Virus record (IMG/VR): IMGVR_UViG_3300021197_000071 | Span: 1-42,726 of that record | Length of the DNA stretch: 42,726 bases | Origin: a virus | Strand: one strand, 5' to 3' | Part shown: piece after piece, positions 32,201 to 40,653 of the stretch | Position numbering within the stretch: the first letter of the stretch is position 1 | How the letters are laid out: each line of letters starts with the position of its first letter | The notes under the pieces: model-generated | What the model was told of the DNA's origin: nothing | The model's database searches: none | Seen by the model: only the letters and a program-made list of their open reading frames with translations | Program-made: the position numbers and the translations under genes

Positions 32201-35200
32201 ACTGATTCGGCCACGTTTGACTATGCTGCTGAGACTATTTTAGATTATGCTTTCTTCAATACAGACTCAAACCTTGGTAAGAAAACTGCAGGTGGACAGC
32301 CTAGTATTCGTGAAAGAGCATTAGCTTATATACAAAATACAGAGTTTAGTGCTAGACAATGGAGTGCTATTGACCAAGCTTTCGTAGCTGGTGCAAACCT
32401 AAACGACAGACTTACAGGAACTTTCCGTGGTAAATCTAAACCATGGGTAACTTTTGCTGCACAACGTAATCTATTAGATTCTATTGAAGCTCCTATGAGA
32501 GCTATGCCTAAATGGTATAAAGCAAAACAAGCAGAAGTTGTTGCAGAACCTATAGCAGAAGCTAGCCAAGCTGAAGTACAAGATACAGCCGCGATGGAAG
32601 AAGATACTCCAGAGCGTGTTAGGTTGTTTGCAAGCCAAGAAATAGAAAAACAAATTGACTTACAGATTCGTGACCTAGCAATAAATCAAATCAAACGTAA
32701 GAACTCTAAAGAAATTACACGTCTTAATGAGTTGTTTGCTAAGGCAGATCCTGAATATCGTATGGCTAGAGGGCCTAAGATTAAGGATTACTTCAATGAA
32801 AATGGAGAGATTAAACTAGTAAATTCTGGTGAGGGTAGGCTAATACCAACTACTAAAGAGTTTACTCAAGCAGAATTAAAAGAACGTAACACACAACAAA
32901 GAGCAGCAAGACTTAAAGCTGCTGAACGTGAGAAAGAACAACTAGAAGAAATAGCTAGGCAAAACGAACAAGCAGTAGACAATCGTAGTTTATCTGATGA
33001 GCAACTGTTCTCATCATTTGATGATTCAGAAGGTAACTTCTTTAGAGCAGATGGCTCACCTGTTGGTAATCCTGTACCAAAAGGTAAGATTAAAATTATT
33101 GTAGCTCAGGTTCTTAAGAAACTTAAAGTTAAACCTACAGTTACAGTGGTATCAAATGTAGAAGAACTACGACAGACTAATCCTAAGTTATTTGAAAGAG
33201 CAGTAAAAAGTAGAGCTGACTTTACTACCACTCCTGCTGTAGGTTTTTCAGTAGGTGATCAGATTATTATCTTTAGTGACTATGCTAAGAGTGAACAATC
33301 TGTACGTCTTGTTATAGCTCACGAAGCCTTAGGTCACTTTGGATTCAGAGCATTCATGCCTGATTCTAGACTTAATGCTATCTTCAGAGAAATATATAAA
33401 ACAGATGGACATATCCGTGCAGTTGCTGACAGGAAAATGGAAGCAGGTATGGGACTACAAGAAGCAGTCGAAGAAGCAATGGCTGATTCTGCAGCTTATC
33501 TAGATACTAGTGTTGTTGCTAGGTTCTGGGCAGCTGTAAAAAACTTCTTAAATAGAATTGGTATGACATTTGAAGATGACCTCGCCCGGTACCTACTAAG
33601 TCAAACGCGTAGAAACTTACGGTCAGGTGGTAGTGGTACAGTATCAGGTCTACAGCTAAGCAAAAACCTTAAACGACTATCACAGGAGAGCTTGTATGGA
33701 CGCTTTAGTCTTGAGAATGATCGAGCTGATCTAGCTTCTACATTGTTTTCTATGTATGGAATGAACAAGAAAGCTGGCCCATACGGATCATTTGAAGGAG
33801 TAAAGAACCTAGTTAAGAATGCTAAAAATATAAACAACACCAACGCAGCAGCAAACTGGTTAGGTGAAGCCTTAGAAAATGTACAAACATTAGATAACGT
33901 AGCCACTCGTAACGAAGGCTTATCTAAAATATTTAAAATATTCCAAGCTCAATCAGCTAGAGTTAAACGACTTCATGCTGAGTATGAGAAGATGACTGCC
34001 TACTCACATACGCCTAGTTGGTTTGGTGTAGCTAAAGGGCCTACTGTAGAAGAACTACAACAAGCAGGTGAGTTGTTAGCTTATGCTGCTTTATATAAAG
34101 GTAAAGCTGTTAACGACCAAATGATTAGAGACATGCCTAACCTAGCAGTGGCTGATGCAAATGGTAATGTAGTTATTGATAGTAATGCTTTTGAAAGAAT
34201 CAAAGCTGCTGGTGAAGTAACACAACAAGAATTTTTAGATGGTTTTCAAGTTACTCTAGATTTAATTGACGGTAAGGAAAACTCACAACCACTACCATAT
34301 AAGCCTGACTTTCCAATTACAGAAAATGTATGGCGTATCTATACTGAACAACGTAATGCAGTAAACCAATCTGCGCTGGATGTGCTTGAAGCTAACCTAG
34401 GTGCTGCACTTGATCAAAAGAATGAAGCGCTAGAAACATTTAAAGATGTAGTTGGTTCATCAGGTAATGCTCCTACTACTGTAGAAATACAAACACTGCG
34501 TAGAGTTATTGAAGAATACTCTAACCTTTATAAAGAAGGTGCAGTCCAAGAAGGCGCAGGATTAAAATACAAAGAAGAATCTGTAGCAAAAGCTAGAACC
34601 TTTATAGCAGCTATCAATCGTGCAATGCACAATGAATCAAAACTAAACGACTGGAAAGCAGGCACAGATAATACTGCTGACTTCCAAGGTGAGCAATACC
34701 AAGATATTATTGCAGGATTAGAAAGATTAAATGCTTTAGGTCTACGAGAGAAACAGGCTTATAACATAACCAACGCTATACAAAACATTTACTTACTAGA
34801 TGTTAAGAATGCTAATGCAGAGTTCTTAGCTAAGCGAACAATCATGGGGGCGTATGTACCATTTACTAGACGTGGTAAATTCCAAATCATGGTTAAGGCT
34901 TATGATTCTAATGGTAAAGCAGTTGAAATGGATGAGGCATACAAGAGTTCAATGCCTTACTTCCAATCTAATAGTCGTGCAGAAGCCGCAGAAATCCAAC
35001 AGAATATAGATGAAGCATTCGGTGATGCTGACTTTACTGTACTAAATGCTAATGGAGAAGAAGTTAAAGTTAAGTTTGCTGCTGAATATAGTGCAGCAAG
35101 ACAGTCACCACCTATTACACACTCAGTAAATTTATCAGAATTTGTTGATGTTCTATCCAGATTAAATATAAACATCACACCACAAGAGCGTGAACGTATT

Positions 35201-37312
35201 GTTGTGTCTTTGACTAGACAAGGTGAACGAGCACGGAGAGGTCTACAGAGATCAGGTGTAGCAGGTTGGGATACTGATGTTGTTCGTAGTGTATCAGAAC
35301 ACTTGGAAACTCAAGGTCATCTAGCAGGTAAAACATTCTATAGACATAAGTTAAATAGAATTATGCTTGATAACTCTATGTGGAGAGGTAATCCTGAAAA
35401 GCTTAATCGACTTGAAGAAGCTATGCTTAGAGCAGAAAGACAAGGTAATCCTGAAAGAATTAAAACTGCTCGTCAAGAATATGATAGCTATGCTTCTATG
35501 TATCAATACTCCGCTGATGTAGGTGCAAACAAAACTGTTAATCTTTATGGTTCTGAAAACAACGATGGAACTAGAAAAGTTAAAAAAGCTAAGACTGAAG
35601 GTAGAGGTGAGTATTACAGAGAGCAAGCTAAGAGAACTCTTGCTTGGTTTACTGATGCAGCTAACATTGATCAGTCTACTGAGGATATATTATCAGGTGA
35701 AGTTGGCTCTAGGTTTAAACTAGTTGCAGTATTATTCCAATTAGGTGGTTCATTTGCTACCGCTGCAATTAATGCAGTATCTATGGTAACTCATTCTGTA
35801 CCATATCTAGCTACTTATAATCCAAAGCGTGGTTATGGTGGTGGATTTGGTTTCAGTGCATCAGGTGCAGGAATGATTCGTGCCGCTTCTAATATGAAGA
35901 ACTATAAACTAGCTGAGTTTGCTTATGTAAATGAAGTAGCTAATGGTGAAAACTCTGCACAACTACAAGAGAAACATGGTCTAAGCCAAGATGAAGCTGA
36001 TGCTTTGTTTGAAGCTACAGGACAAGGTGTTCTTCAAGCTGCTCAATTTAATGCACTAGTTGGTACAGCTAGAGGGGGAGTAAACAGTAATCAAACTGCT
36101 TCGGTTATTAAAGGGTGGATGTTTATGTTCTCTCTTACTGAGCAGTTAAACCGTAGAACTACCTACCTTGCTGCATATAGATTAGAGCGAGACCGTCAAT
36201 TAGCATCAGGTGCAACGCAACAAGAAGCACAAGAAAGAGCACAAGAGTTTGGACGTAAGGCTGTTAATACCTCTCAAGGTGAATACGCTATGTACAACAG
36301 ACCTGAAATGGCCAGAGGTAACGTAGCTCAATACATATTTATATATAAACAGTTTGTTATTATCAGTGTCGAACTGATGAAAGGTATGAATTACAAAGGA
36401 AGATTATACTTCTTAGGTCTACTTCTACTAGCATCTGGTGTTAAAGGGATACCATTTGCTGACGACTTGATGGACTTAGTTGATACACTTGCTCAGAAGT
36501 TTGGTATTAAGATGGGAAGCATAGAGAAAGAACTTGCTAAGTTATCTGATTCCCTTCTACCCGGATCTTCACCGTATGTAATGAGAGGTTTAATGGATAG
36601 ATTTACTGGTGCCACAATTTCTACAAGACTTGGTTTTGGTGATTTAGTTCCGTTGACTGGAGCATTTAAAGAAGGTTCAGACCCATGGCGTGAAGTAGAA
36701 AACTTCTTCGGGCCAGTCTATAATGCAATGCAGGAGGGTTTGTTTACAACTGGTAGGCTTGTAAGTTACGGGGCTGAAACAGTAGGACTAAAAGATGATA
36801 CGACTAGGTTCGTAGATATTCTTCGTGATAATCCTATTGCTGCACTACGAGGTGTAGCAGATGGTTATACATATCTAAGTGATGGAAGAATTAGTAATTC
36901 CAAAGGTAATGTTATCTCTAATGATGTGCCTATCTCTACAGCTATATTCCGAATGTTAGGTTTCTATCCTGCTGTAGCAACATTACAAAATGATTTAGTT
37001 CGTATCAGTAAGTTCTCAGATGCTTATGTAAAATCAATGAAGATGAAGTACACTCAGGCATATGTAAAAGCTAAACTAAATGGTGATATACAAGAAGCAC
37101 AACGTATTGTGCAGATGGTTAATGAACATAACCGTACACACAGAGGTACAGAGTTTGAGTTTAAAGGATTTGTTAGGTCTGCTAATCGTTCATACAATGC
37201 AGCTAAGAAACCAACACTTCTAAGGTACAAGAAATATGCGCCTAGAAACATCAGGTCTGAACTAGATGAGTTAATGGAAATCTATGGTATTGACCCTGAG
37301 GATTTAAAGTAA
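29285..37312 (+). CDS. Giant polyvalent-type internal virion protein (2675 aa)
   Basis: The last and largest rightward gene. Visible parts: Gly/Ala-rich hydrophobic stretches (about 219-252 and 370-480), a Pro/Gln-rich linker (about 485-660), a coiled coil (about 665-735), a basic/polar stretch encoded where a second gene is overprinted (about 807-897), a zincin-like HEALGHF site (His1346, Glu1347, His1351; acidic EEAMAD at 1396-1401), long helical regions, and near the C-terminus NVAQYIFIYKQFVIISVELM plus a hydrophobic helix and GIPFADDLMDLVDTLAQKFG (about 2346-2405). This last block matches my memory of large polyvalent protein-associated domain 38. Such proteins are packaged and injected with DNA, with mixed enzymatic domains against the host. 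Confidence 0.8.
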   Translation: MAKAGLSLGAPLNAMDINPIGNPYDPTPSSGLSSLNNNLADTAALGELALENANLGVPDLKPPQGTGPSVLYSPSTNKMFVNGALFDADDSQSALDSVPFVKESRKEAPAGFDWQEVSPQNYNEYIKNINDPGLGQLMARNFEIGGSNLKLLAGRGMQFLGAEDTGQEWVNDAVSELYYNQPYQREFTSIEFGDDKSHGAIDWFVANLAQQGPMLIESIVTTLAGAGAGAVAGGGANPFTAVGGGIMAFMGKETFKQSVLAAAKKYMKGQALTNGERKLLREVAGLTGAAQIKNPKAFIVNPAGQAVLKRNTAAIRSQIDDAVLSGAKTAAKGGRNQALVGGGFLGNLGGSYALGVSDIYGEVRDTGVGDRGTALLGAIPYAALETLPEFILAGRILGLPNSALSPAGMARGGIAKRAGKGFAVGGTLEGLTELGQESILLAATNQFGDAEIGKRLINAFAAGFAVGGPIGSLANLKRGEPTNLLKTDDNPEPGNALVPIDPENPNPSPLEGQVLGPEAPPSPVALPAPSRGQLPAPIPPVTQVGQQPDFVAGQETRQGTAADIPVQVNAPVIPAAQSGQQGLLNVFGDEPTTATEIQSRMEPTGTNNSVEEALNNTAQTTNAQQLELPLEDPTISAVKQTAQQPEAQETAMGQQMLQAATIRENVLKQESEQARLEAEQAKLEAEQERTRAERQRQFDEALQQRLRQQVQELETARVEQILADNERLADENAQLRMPTVPAVRQPIQPSLPGFAIPYGERRLRQRVAERSQPVAEIQQPTAAELEQAGQLPLPFDEPAAANLRRGDAVQERSTEEVDGSQQARPSEGVQEGDTQERPVTTTARKAERLRKTPVSEVARQEQITDATIERADRRAAQPTDQTQQTREQDRQEVTSVDDTAYASPYEAWEDMAVTDIPLDDLPVASRQAFENLVSSGAVTYEQTKDIYDKARGEMELTPLQELEEAVTFLETATDSATFDYAAETILDYAFFNTDSNLGKKTAGGQPSIRERALAYIQNTEFSARQWSAIDQAFVAGANLNDRLTGTFRGKSKPWVTFAAQRNLLDSIEAPMRAMPKWYKAKQAEVVAEPIAEASQAEVQDTAAMEEDTPERVRLFASQEIEKQIDLQIRDLAINQIKRKNSKEITRLNELFAKADPEYRMARGPKIKDYFNENGEIKLVNSGEGRLIPTTKEFTQAELKERNTQQRAARLKAAEREKEQLEEIARQNEQAVDNRSLSDEQLFSSFDDSEGNFFRADGSPVGNPVPKGKIKIIVAQVLKKLKVKPTVTVVSNVEELRQTNPKLFERAVKSRADFTTTPAVGFSVGDQIIIFSDYAKSEQSVRLVIAHEALGHFGFRAFMPDSRLNAIFREIYKTDGHIRAVADRKMEAGMGLQEAVEEAMADSAAYLDTSVVARFWAAVKNFLNRIGMTFEDDLARYLLSQTRRNLRSGGSGTVSGLQLSKNLKRLSQESLYGRFSLENDRADLASTLFSMYGMNKKAGPYGSFEGVKNLVKNAKNINNTNAAANWLGEALENVQTLDNVATRNEGLSKIFKIFQAQSARVKRLHAEYEKMTAYSHTPSWFGVAKGPTVEELQQAGELLAYAALYKGKAVNDQMIRDMPNLAVADANGNVVIDSNAFERIKAAGEVTQQEFLDGFQVTLDLIDGKENSQPLPYKPDFPITENVWRIYTEQRNAVNQSALDVLEANLGAALDQKNEALETFKDVVGSSGNAPTTVEIQTLRRVIEEYSNLYKEGAVQEGAGLKYKEESVAKARTFIAAINRAMHNESKLNDWKAGTDNTADFQGEQYQDIIAGLERLNALGLREKQAYNITNAIQNIYLLDVKNANAEFLAKRTIMGAYVPFTRRGKFQIMVKAYDSNGKAVEMDEAYKSSMPYFQSNSRAEAAEIQQNIDEAFGDADFTVLNANGEEVKVKFAAEYSAARQSPPITHSVNLSEFVDVLSRLNINITPQERERIVVSLTRQGERARRGLQRSGVAGWDTDVVRSVSEHLETQGHLAGKTFYRHKLNRIMLDNSMWRGNPEKLNRLEEAMLRAERQGNPERIKTARQEYDSYASMYQYSADVGANKTVNLYGSENNDGTRKVKKAKTEGRGEYYREQAKRTLAWFTDAANIDQSTEDILSGEVGSRFKLVAVLFQLGGSFATAAINAVSMVTHSVPYLATYNPKRGYGGGFGFSASGAGMIRAASNMKNYKLAEFAYVNEVANGENSAQLQEKHGLSQDEADALFEATGQGVLQAAQFNALVGTARGGVNSNQTASVIKGWMFMFSLTEQLNRRTTYLAAYRLERDRQLASGATQQEAQERAQEFGRKAVNTSQGEYAMYNRPEMARGNVAQYIFIYKQFVIISVELMKGMNYKGRLYFLGLLLLASGVKGIPFADDLMDLVDTLAQKFGIKMGSIEKELAKLSDSLLPGSSPYVMRGLMDRFTGATISTRLGFGDLVPLTGAFKEGSDPWREVENFFGPVYNAMQEGLFTTGRLVSYGAETVGLKDDTTRFVDILRDNPIAALRGVADGYTYLSDGRISNSKGNVISNDVPISTAIFRMLGFYPAVATLQNDLVRISKFSDAYVKSMKMKYTQAYVKAKLNGDIQEAQRIVQMVNEHNRTHRGTEFEFKGFVRSANRSYNAAKKPTLLRYKKYAPRNIRSELDELMEIYGIDPEDLK
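31704..31973 (+). CDS. Overprinted small basic gene inside the giant gene (89 aa)
   Basis: An 89-residue gene in a different frame within the giant gene, with its own strong AAGGAGGGG about 3 nt before the ATG. The N-terminus MPYKSEAQKKWMEANRPDLA is instantly typical of small phage proteins of the 'M[PA][YF]KSxAQ[RK][RK]...' type (I recall DUF3008-like and related families), followed by KEFKKETPKNAQLPQR and an Arg/Lys-rich tail (SERRRLARLLAKNKSRT). Base use shifts here: this stretch is richer in G and C and in AAG/GAG/GCC codons than the giant gene on either side. I judge it real and co-expressed; function unknown. Confidence 0.7.
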   Translation: MPYKSEAQKKWMEANRPDLAKEFKKETPKNAQLPQRLGKPSDSERRRLARLLAKNKSRTQLSKGLTDGLRNQQIKHNKQGNRIGKKSLV

Positions 37313-37737
37313 CCATCCCTATAGAAGCAGTGTCTATCTATACAAGTGGTTAGACTAAACCTCTTTGCCCATGTAGGACTAACATAATCAGCATGATAAT
37401 GCGTAGCACCATCAGTTAAATCATATACTTGATGGTTAGATACCACTGCAAAAGCTAACGCTTCTGCCTTAGAATAGGCATATTCTTCATATATATTCTC
37501 GGGTTTTCCATCACAGTAAAAACTAAACTGGCACTTATGTTTCTTCATTTGACCAGACTCATGCCTCATACCTTCAGTAACAACATCACATACATTGTCA
37601 GGATACCTAGGGTCATCTACTCTATTAAGTATTACATGACCAACAGCCATTTGTGCGGCAGTAGATTCAGACCTAGCTTCGAAATATATAGCATGAGCCA
37701 TACATATCATTGCGGTTGCTGCTTCTAGTAACATCAC
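37282..37737 (-). CDS. SleB-like cell wall hydrolase (151 aa)
   Basis: A 151-residue enzyme of the Hydrolase_2/SleB type: AIYFEARSESTAAQMAVGHV with the probable catalytic Glu at residue 20, VILNRVDDPRYPDNVCDVVT, and KCQFSFYCDGKPE. Such proteins cut peptidoglycan between N-acetylmuramic acid and N-acetylglucosamine. The GTG at 37737 overlaps the primase stop (GTGA); the ATG at 37734 is an alternative start. No clean signal peptide, although the first residues are hydrophobic (ICMA). Its 3' end overlaps the 3' end of the giant gene by 31 nt on the other strand. As a second lysin in the early arm it may act in superinfection, lysis or wall remodelling. Confidence 0.85.
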   Translation of the reverse strand: MMLLEAATAMICMAHAIYFEARSESTAAQMAVGHVILNRVDDPRYPDNVCDVVTEGMRHESGQMKKHKCQFSFYCDGKPENIYEEYAYSKAEALAFAVVSNHQVYDLTDGATHYHADYVSPTWAKRFSLTTCIDRHCFYRDGYFKSSGSIP

Positions 37738-40580
37738 TTCACCATAGAAAATTGTCCGTAAGTCAGATCATCAGCGGCTGTGTCAGCATTCTCCAATAAG
37801 TTTTGGAATCTTGGATGTATTAGGTTGAGTCCCATTACATAAGTTTGTGCTAACTTAACAGGTGTATCTTTACCCATAGATGCTTTCTCAGACTTAGGAG
37901 TAGCTATTGCACTCTCAAGAGCAAGTTCTTCTTTGAGTGATTTGTAGTCAGCTCCTCGAACAGACAACCATTTACGGAAGTGGGTACGGTCTAACATCAT
38001 TGTACCTTTATCAAATGGGTCTGCCGCTGATTTACGATACACATCAAGACGTACACGAATATCATTTCTAGGCATACGACTAAAGTCAGGTGCAGGTTTC
38101 TGTCCTGCTGTGTGCATTACAGTTACTTGTGCTTCTGCAAAGTCTGCCATGTACTCAGCTATTAAATCAAATGAATCAAACTGGTTTTCTTTAACTGTTC
38201 TACGGATAGCACCAATCTGAGATAGAATCCATTCAGTAGCTTTCCTATAATCAAACTGTATCAATCCCCATTCATCAGCTAGCTTCATACCTAAGTCAGC
38301 TAATATAATAGACTGCTCCCAGTATCTTTCTTGACCTGAGAACTGTGCTTTATATCTAGCACGGAAGGTTGATGATGCTTCTGCAATGGCTGATTGTATA
38401 CCTTCTTCACCCATCTCAACTAAATTTCTTAGATAGGTACGACCTACATGACCATAATGAGAATGAATAGATTCATATATTCTCTTACCAACATTAGTAT
38501 CTCTAGTAAATAATGGTGTGGCAGGTACAGTTATCTCTAACATCCTAGCCATCTGTGCATCTGTATCTAGTCCGGACGCAATCAGTTTACTTTGTAGAGA
38601 CTTGTTGGTAGATACTATAACAGGTGTTGCCCATGTCTTAGCATCACGTTCTTCAGCATTACGATTAAGTCTTGCTTTATCTCTACCTTGTGACACCCAA
38701 TAACAGAAGTCACCGACCTCTTTATCGTTCATCATAGTAACTTCATCTATAGTTAAAGGTAGGTTTGCATATGTACCTAACCTAGAAAACAAACTGTTCT
38801 GCGTATACTTAGCCGCAAAATGTAGCTTGTCAGGATTACCATAGATTGACTGTGCCCAATACTGTGCGAGTGTTTTACCACCTCCGGTAGGGCCGTAGAG
38901 AGACACAGTCAAACCCTTTAGTCCAGTAAAGTTGTAGAGTGGTGCAGATAATCCCACACCTAAGACAAACATGTGTGCATGTAAGTGTCCTTTCTCTAGG
39001 ATCTGAGTTAACGCAGACCATTCTTCTGCTGAACCTTTTATATTATATAATTCTGCACCTTGTCTCTGTACTGTAGATGCTAGATTAATTACTTCTTCAT
39101 TAACGACACCATTGGCATCACGCCTAATTAATGTGTTACCTAAGACAAATGCCGTATTCTTTTCTTTCCAACCCATAGTTGAATACAGGTTAGTCATCTT
39201 ACGGATTTGTCTCAACTCATCCATGTATGTTCTTAACATAAGCTGAAAATACTCCGTTTGTCTTTTATTGTACAATACTATTCCTTGGTCTGCTATTGCT
39301 GTAGCAAATTCACGATTACCATCAGTGAGGTGTGCTTGCCTTAATACAAGTTCTGTCCAACCTGTATGTGTTCTATGCCAGTGGAACCTAACTGTTTCGT
39401 AGCCTAATGATTCATCGTATCCATAAGCCACAGGGTAGACATCAAACTTACAGACATCTATATCAGTATCATCAATCGTTACCTTTATCCCATCTCTTGT
39501 TCTTTTAAATGGTTTAGGTATAGGAATAGAATTAGCTGTTGAATCAGGTGCTTCCTCAGACACAGCTATCTCTTGATACTGAACACCTAATCTTGCAGGT
39601 GAACCTATCTTACCTTTATATTTACAACCCTTACATCCGTTTGGTCTATCGTTTTCAAACTTCGTACATGTTGCCGGGCCAGTCGCAGACTCTCTCCAGT
39701 GAGTAAGTTTGTGTAAGGTGTCCTTCTCACTAAACTTTGTATGACCTTTACTCCATTCTAATGCAGTGTTCTCAGGGTCTACACAATAAGCGGCTACACC
39801 AACTAGGTCATACCATAATGGTTCGTCTACTTTATCTTGGTTGTCTATTGCCCATTCAATCTGTTTACACTTACTAGCAACTACAGACCCAACAGCAGGT
39901 GGAAACTCTTTCTTGACTGCAAGATTATCTAACAATGTGCTGTCACGAGTGTGATCGTTTGTGCCCGCAGCTGCAGCTCGGTAGTAATAACTTAGCTTAT
40001 CCTTGAGTGTCAAACTTTTGACAGGCTCAGCATCTACCAACAGCTTTACCTGATTACCATTCTTAGGATTATGTGTACCAACAGGTCTTAATACTAACGC
40101 ACTGTTAGCTGTTAGTCCTGCATCAATCTTAAACTCTTTTGCAATAGCCGCTTGCTTCATAGCTTCGGCTAATGGTTTCCATTCATTAGGTTCTAGTTCT
40201 TCTGTCAATACCCAGTACGCATGTAGTCCATTACCTGAATGAATTATCATAGGTTTAGGTAAACTAAGTTCTTTTACAAACTTACCTAATGCGACAAGAC
40301 CTTCTTTCCAAGATGGAAATGGTTTGTCTGAGCCACAGTCAACGTCAATAGCCACTACCTTTGTGGCTCTTACATTATCTTGTTTTCTTGTGCCCTTTTC
40401 TCTAAATGCAGAGATAGCAAAGTAAGTATTATTCTTTGTCTTATCTAATCTCTCACATGTTTTTGCGAGTTCCTCTACCGTTTGAAAAAACCCTTGTTGT
40501 CTACCGTTAGGATTAATAACAGTAGTAACGTAGAATCCTTCTTCCGGCAGGACTCGCTGAAGAAACTCCAACGTGTTCAT
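37734..40580 (-). CDS. Replicative primase-helicase (AEP-type primase fused to DUF927-like ATPase)
   Basis: The 948-residue protein should start and drive phage DNA replication. The N-terminal part fits an archaeo-eukaryotic-type primase: AIDVDCG (Asp79, Asp81), SGNGLHAYWVL (115-125, His120) and KIDAGLTANSALVLRPVGTH (Asp153). A Cys cluster follows (Cys306, Cys317, Cys320, in CTKFENDRPNGCKGCKYKG), typical of the linker. The C-terminal ATPase has Walker A GPTGGGKT (about 562-569) and Walker B TIDEVTMM (about 610), as in DUF927-type helicases. Its length fits a fusion. No DNA polymerase is in the window. The ATG at 40580 follows a 74-nt gap holding a large dyad; the gene is coupled to the SleB gene. 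Confidence 0.85.
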   Translation of the reverse strand: MNTLEFLQRVLPEEGFYVTTVINPNGRQQGFFQTVEELAKTCERLDKTKNNTYFAISAFREKGTRKQDNVRATKVVAIDVDCGSDKPFPSWKEGLVALGKFVKELSLPKPMIIHSGNGLHAYWVLTEELEPNEWKPLAEAMKQAAIAKEFKIDAGLTANSALVLRPVGTHNPKNGNQVKLLVDAEPVKSLTLKDKLSYYYRAAAAGTNDHTRDSTLLDNLAVKKEFPPAVGSVVASKCKQIEWAIDNQDKVDEPLWYDLVGVAAYCVDPENTALEWSKGHTKFSEKDTLHKLTHWRESATGPATCTKFENDRPNGCKGCKYKGKIGSPARLGVQYQEIAVSEEAPDSTANSIPIPKPFKRTRDGIKVTIDDTDIDVCKFDVYPVAYGYDESLGYETVRFHWHRTHTGWTELVLRQAHLTDGNREFATAIADQGIVLYNKRQTEYFQLMLRTYMDELRQIRKMTNLYSTMGWKEKNTAFVLGNTLIRRDANGVVNEEVINLASTVQRQGAELYNIKGSAEEWSALTQILEKGHLHAHMFVLGVGLSAPLYNFTGLKGLTVSLYGPTGGGKTLAQYWAQSIYGNPDKLHFAAKYTQNSLFSRLGTYANLPLTIDEVTMMNDKEVGDFCYWVSQGRDKARLNRNAEERDAKTWATPVIVSTNKSLQSKLIASGLDTDAQMARMLEITVPATPLFTRDTNVGKRIYESIHSHYGHVGRTYLRNLVEMGEEGIQSAIAEASSTFRARYKAQFSGQERYWEQSIILADLGMKLADEWGLIQFDYRKATEWILSQIGAIRRTVKENQFDSFDLIAEYMADFAEAQVTVMHTAGQKPAPDFSRMPRNDIRVRLDVYRKSAADPFDKGTMMLDRTHFRKWLSVRGADYKSLKEELALESAIATPKSEKASMGKDTPVKLAQTYVMGLNLIHPRFQNLLENADTAADDLTYGQFSMVK

Positions 40581-40609
40581 ATTTGCCCTACCTTCATGTT
40601 AAACCTTGG

Positions 40610-40645
40610 TGGGAATAGGTTCCACTCTCGCTTTCCCTATTCCCA
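40610..40645. promoter_or_regulatory. 10-bp inverted repeat between HTH gene and primase gene
   Basis: TGGGAATAGG (40610-40619) and CCTATTCCCA (40636-40645) are perfect inverted repeats with a 16-nt spacer, in the only real gap of this leftward operon. No T-run follows. It could be an operator bound by the HTH protein encoded directly upstream, or an mRNA hairpin that regulates or protects the primase message. Confidence 0.5.
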
Positions 40646-40653
40646 TTACTAGT

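Noticed and set aside
33314-33340. Canonical HExxH zinc-protease motif in the giant protein
   Set aside because: The sequence is HEALGH, so the second His is one residue later than in HExxH. It is reported as a zincin-like candidate rather than a standard metalloprotease.
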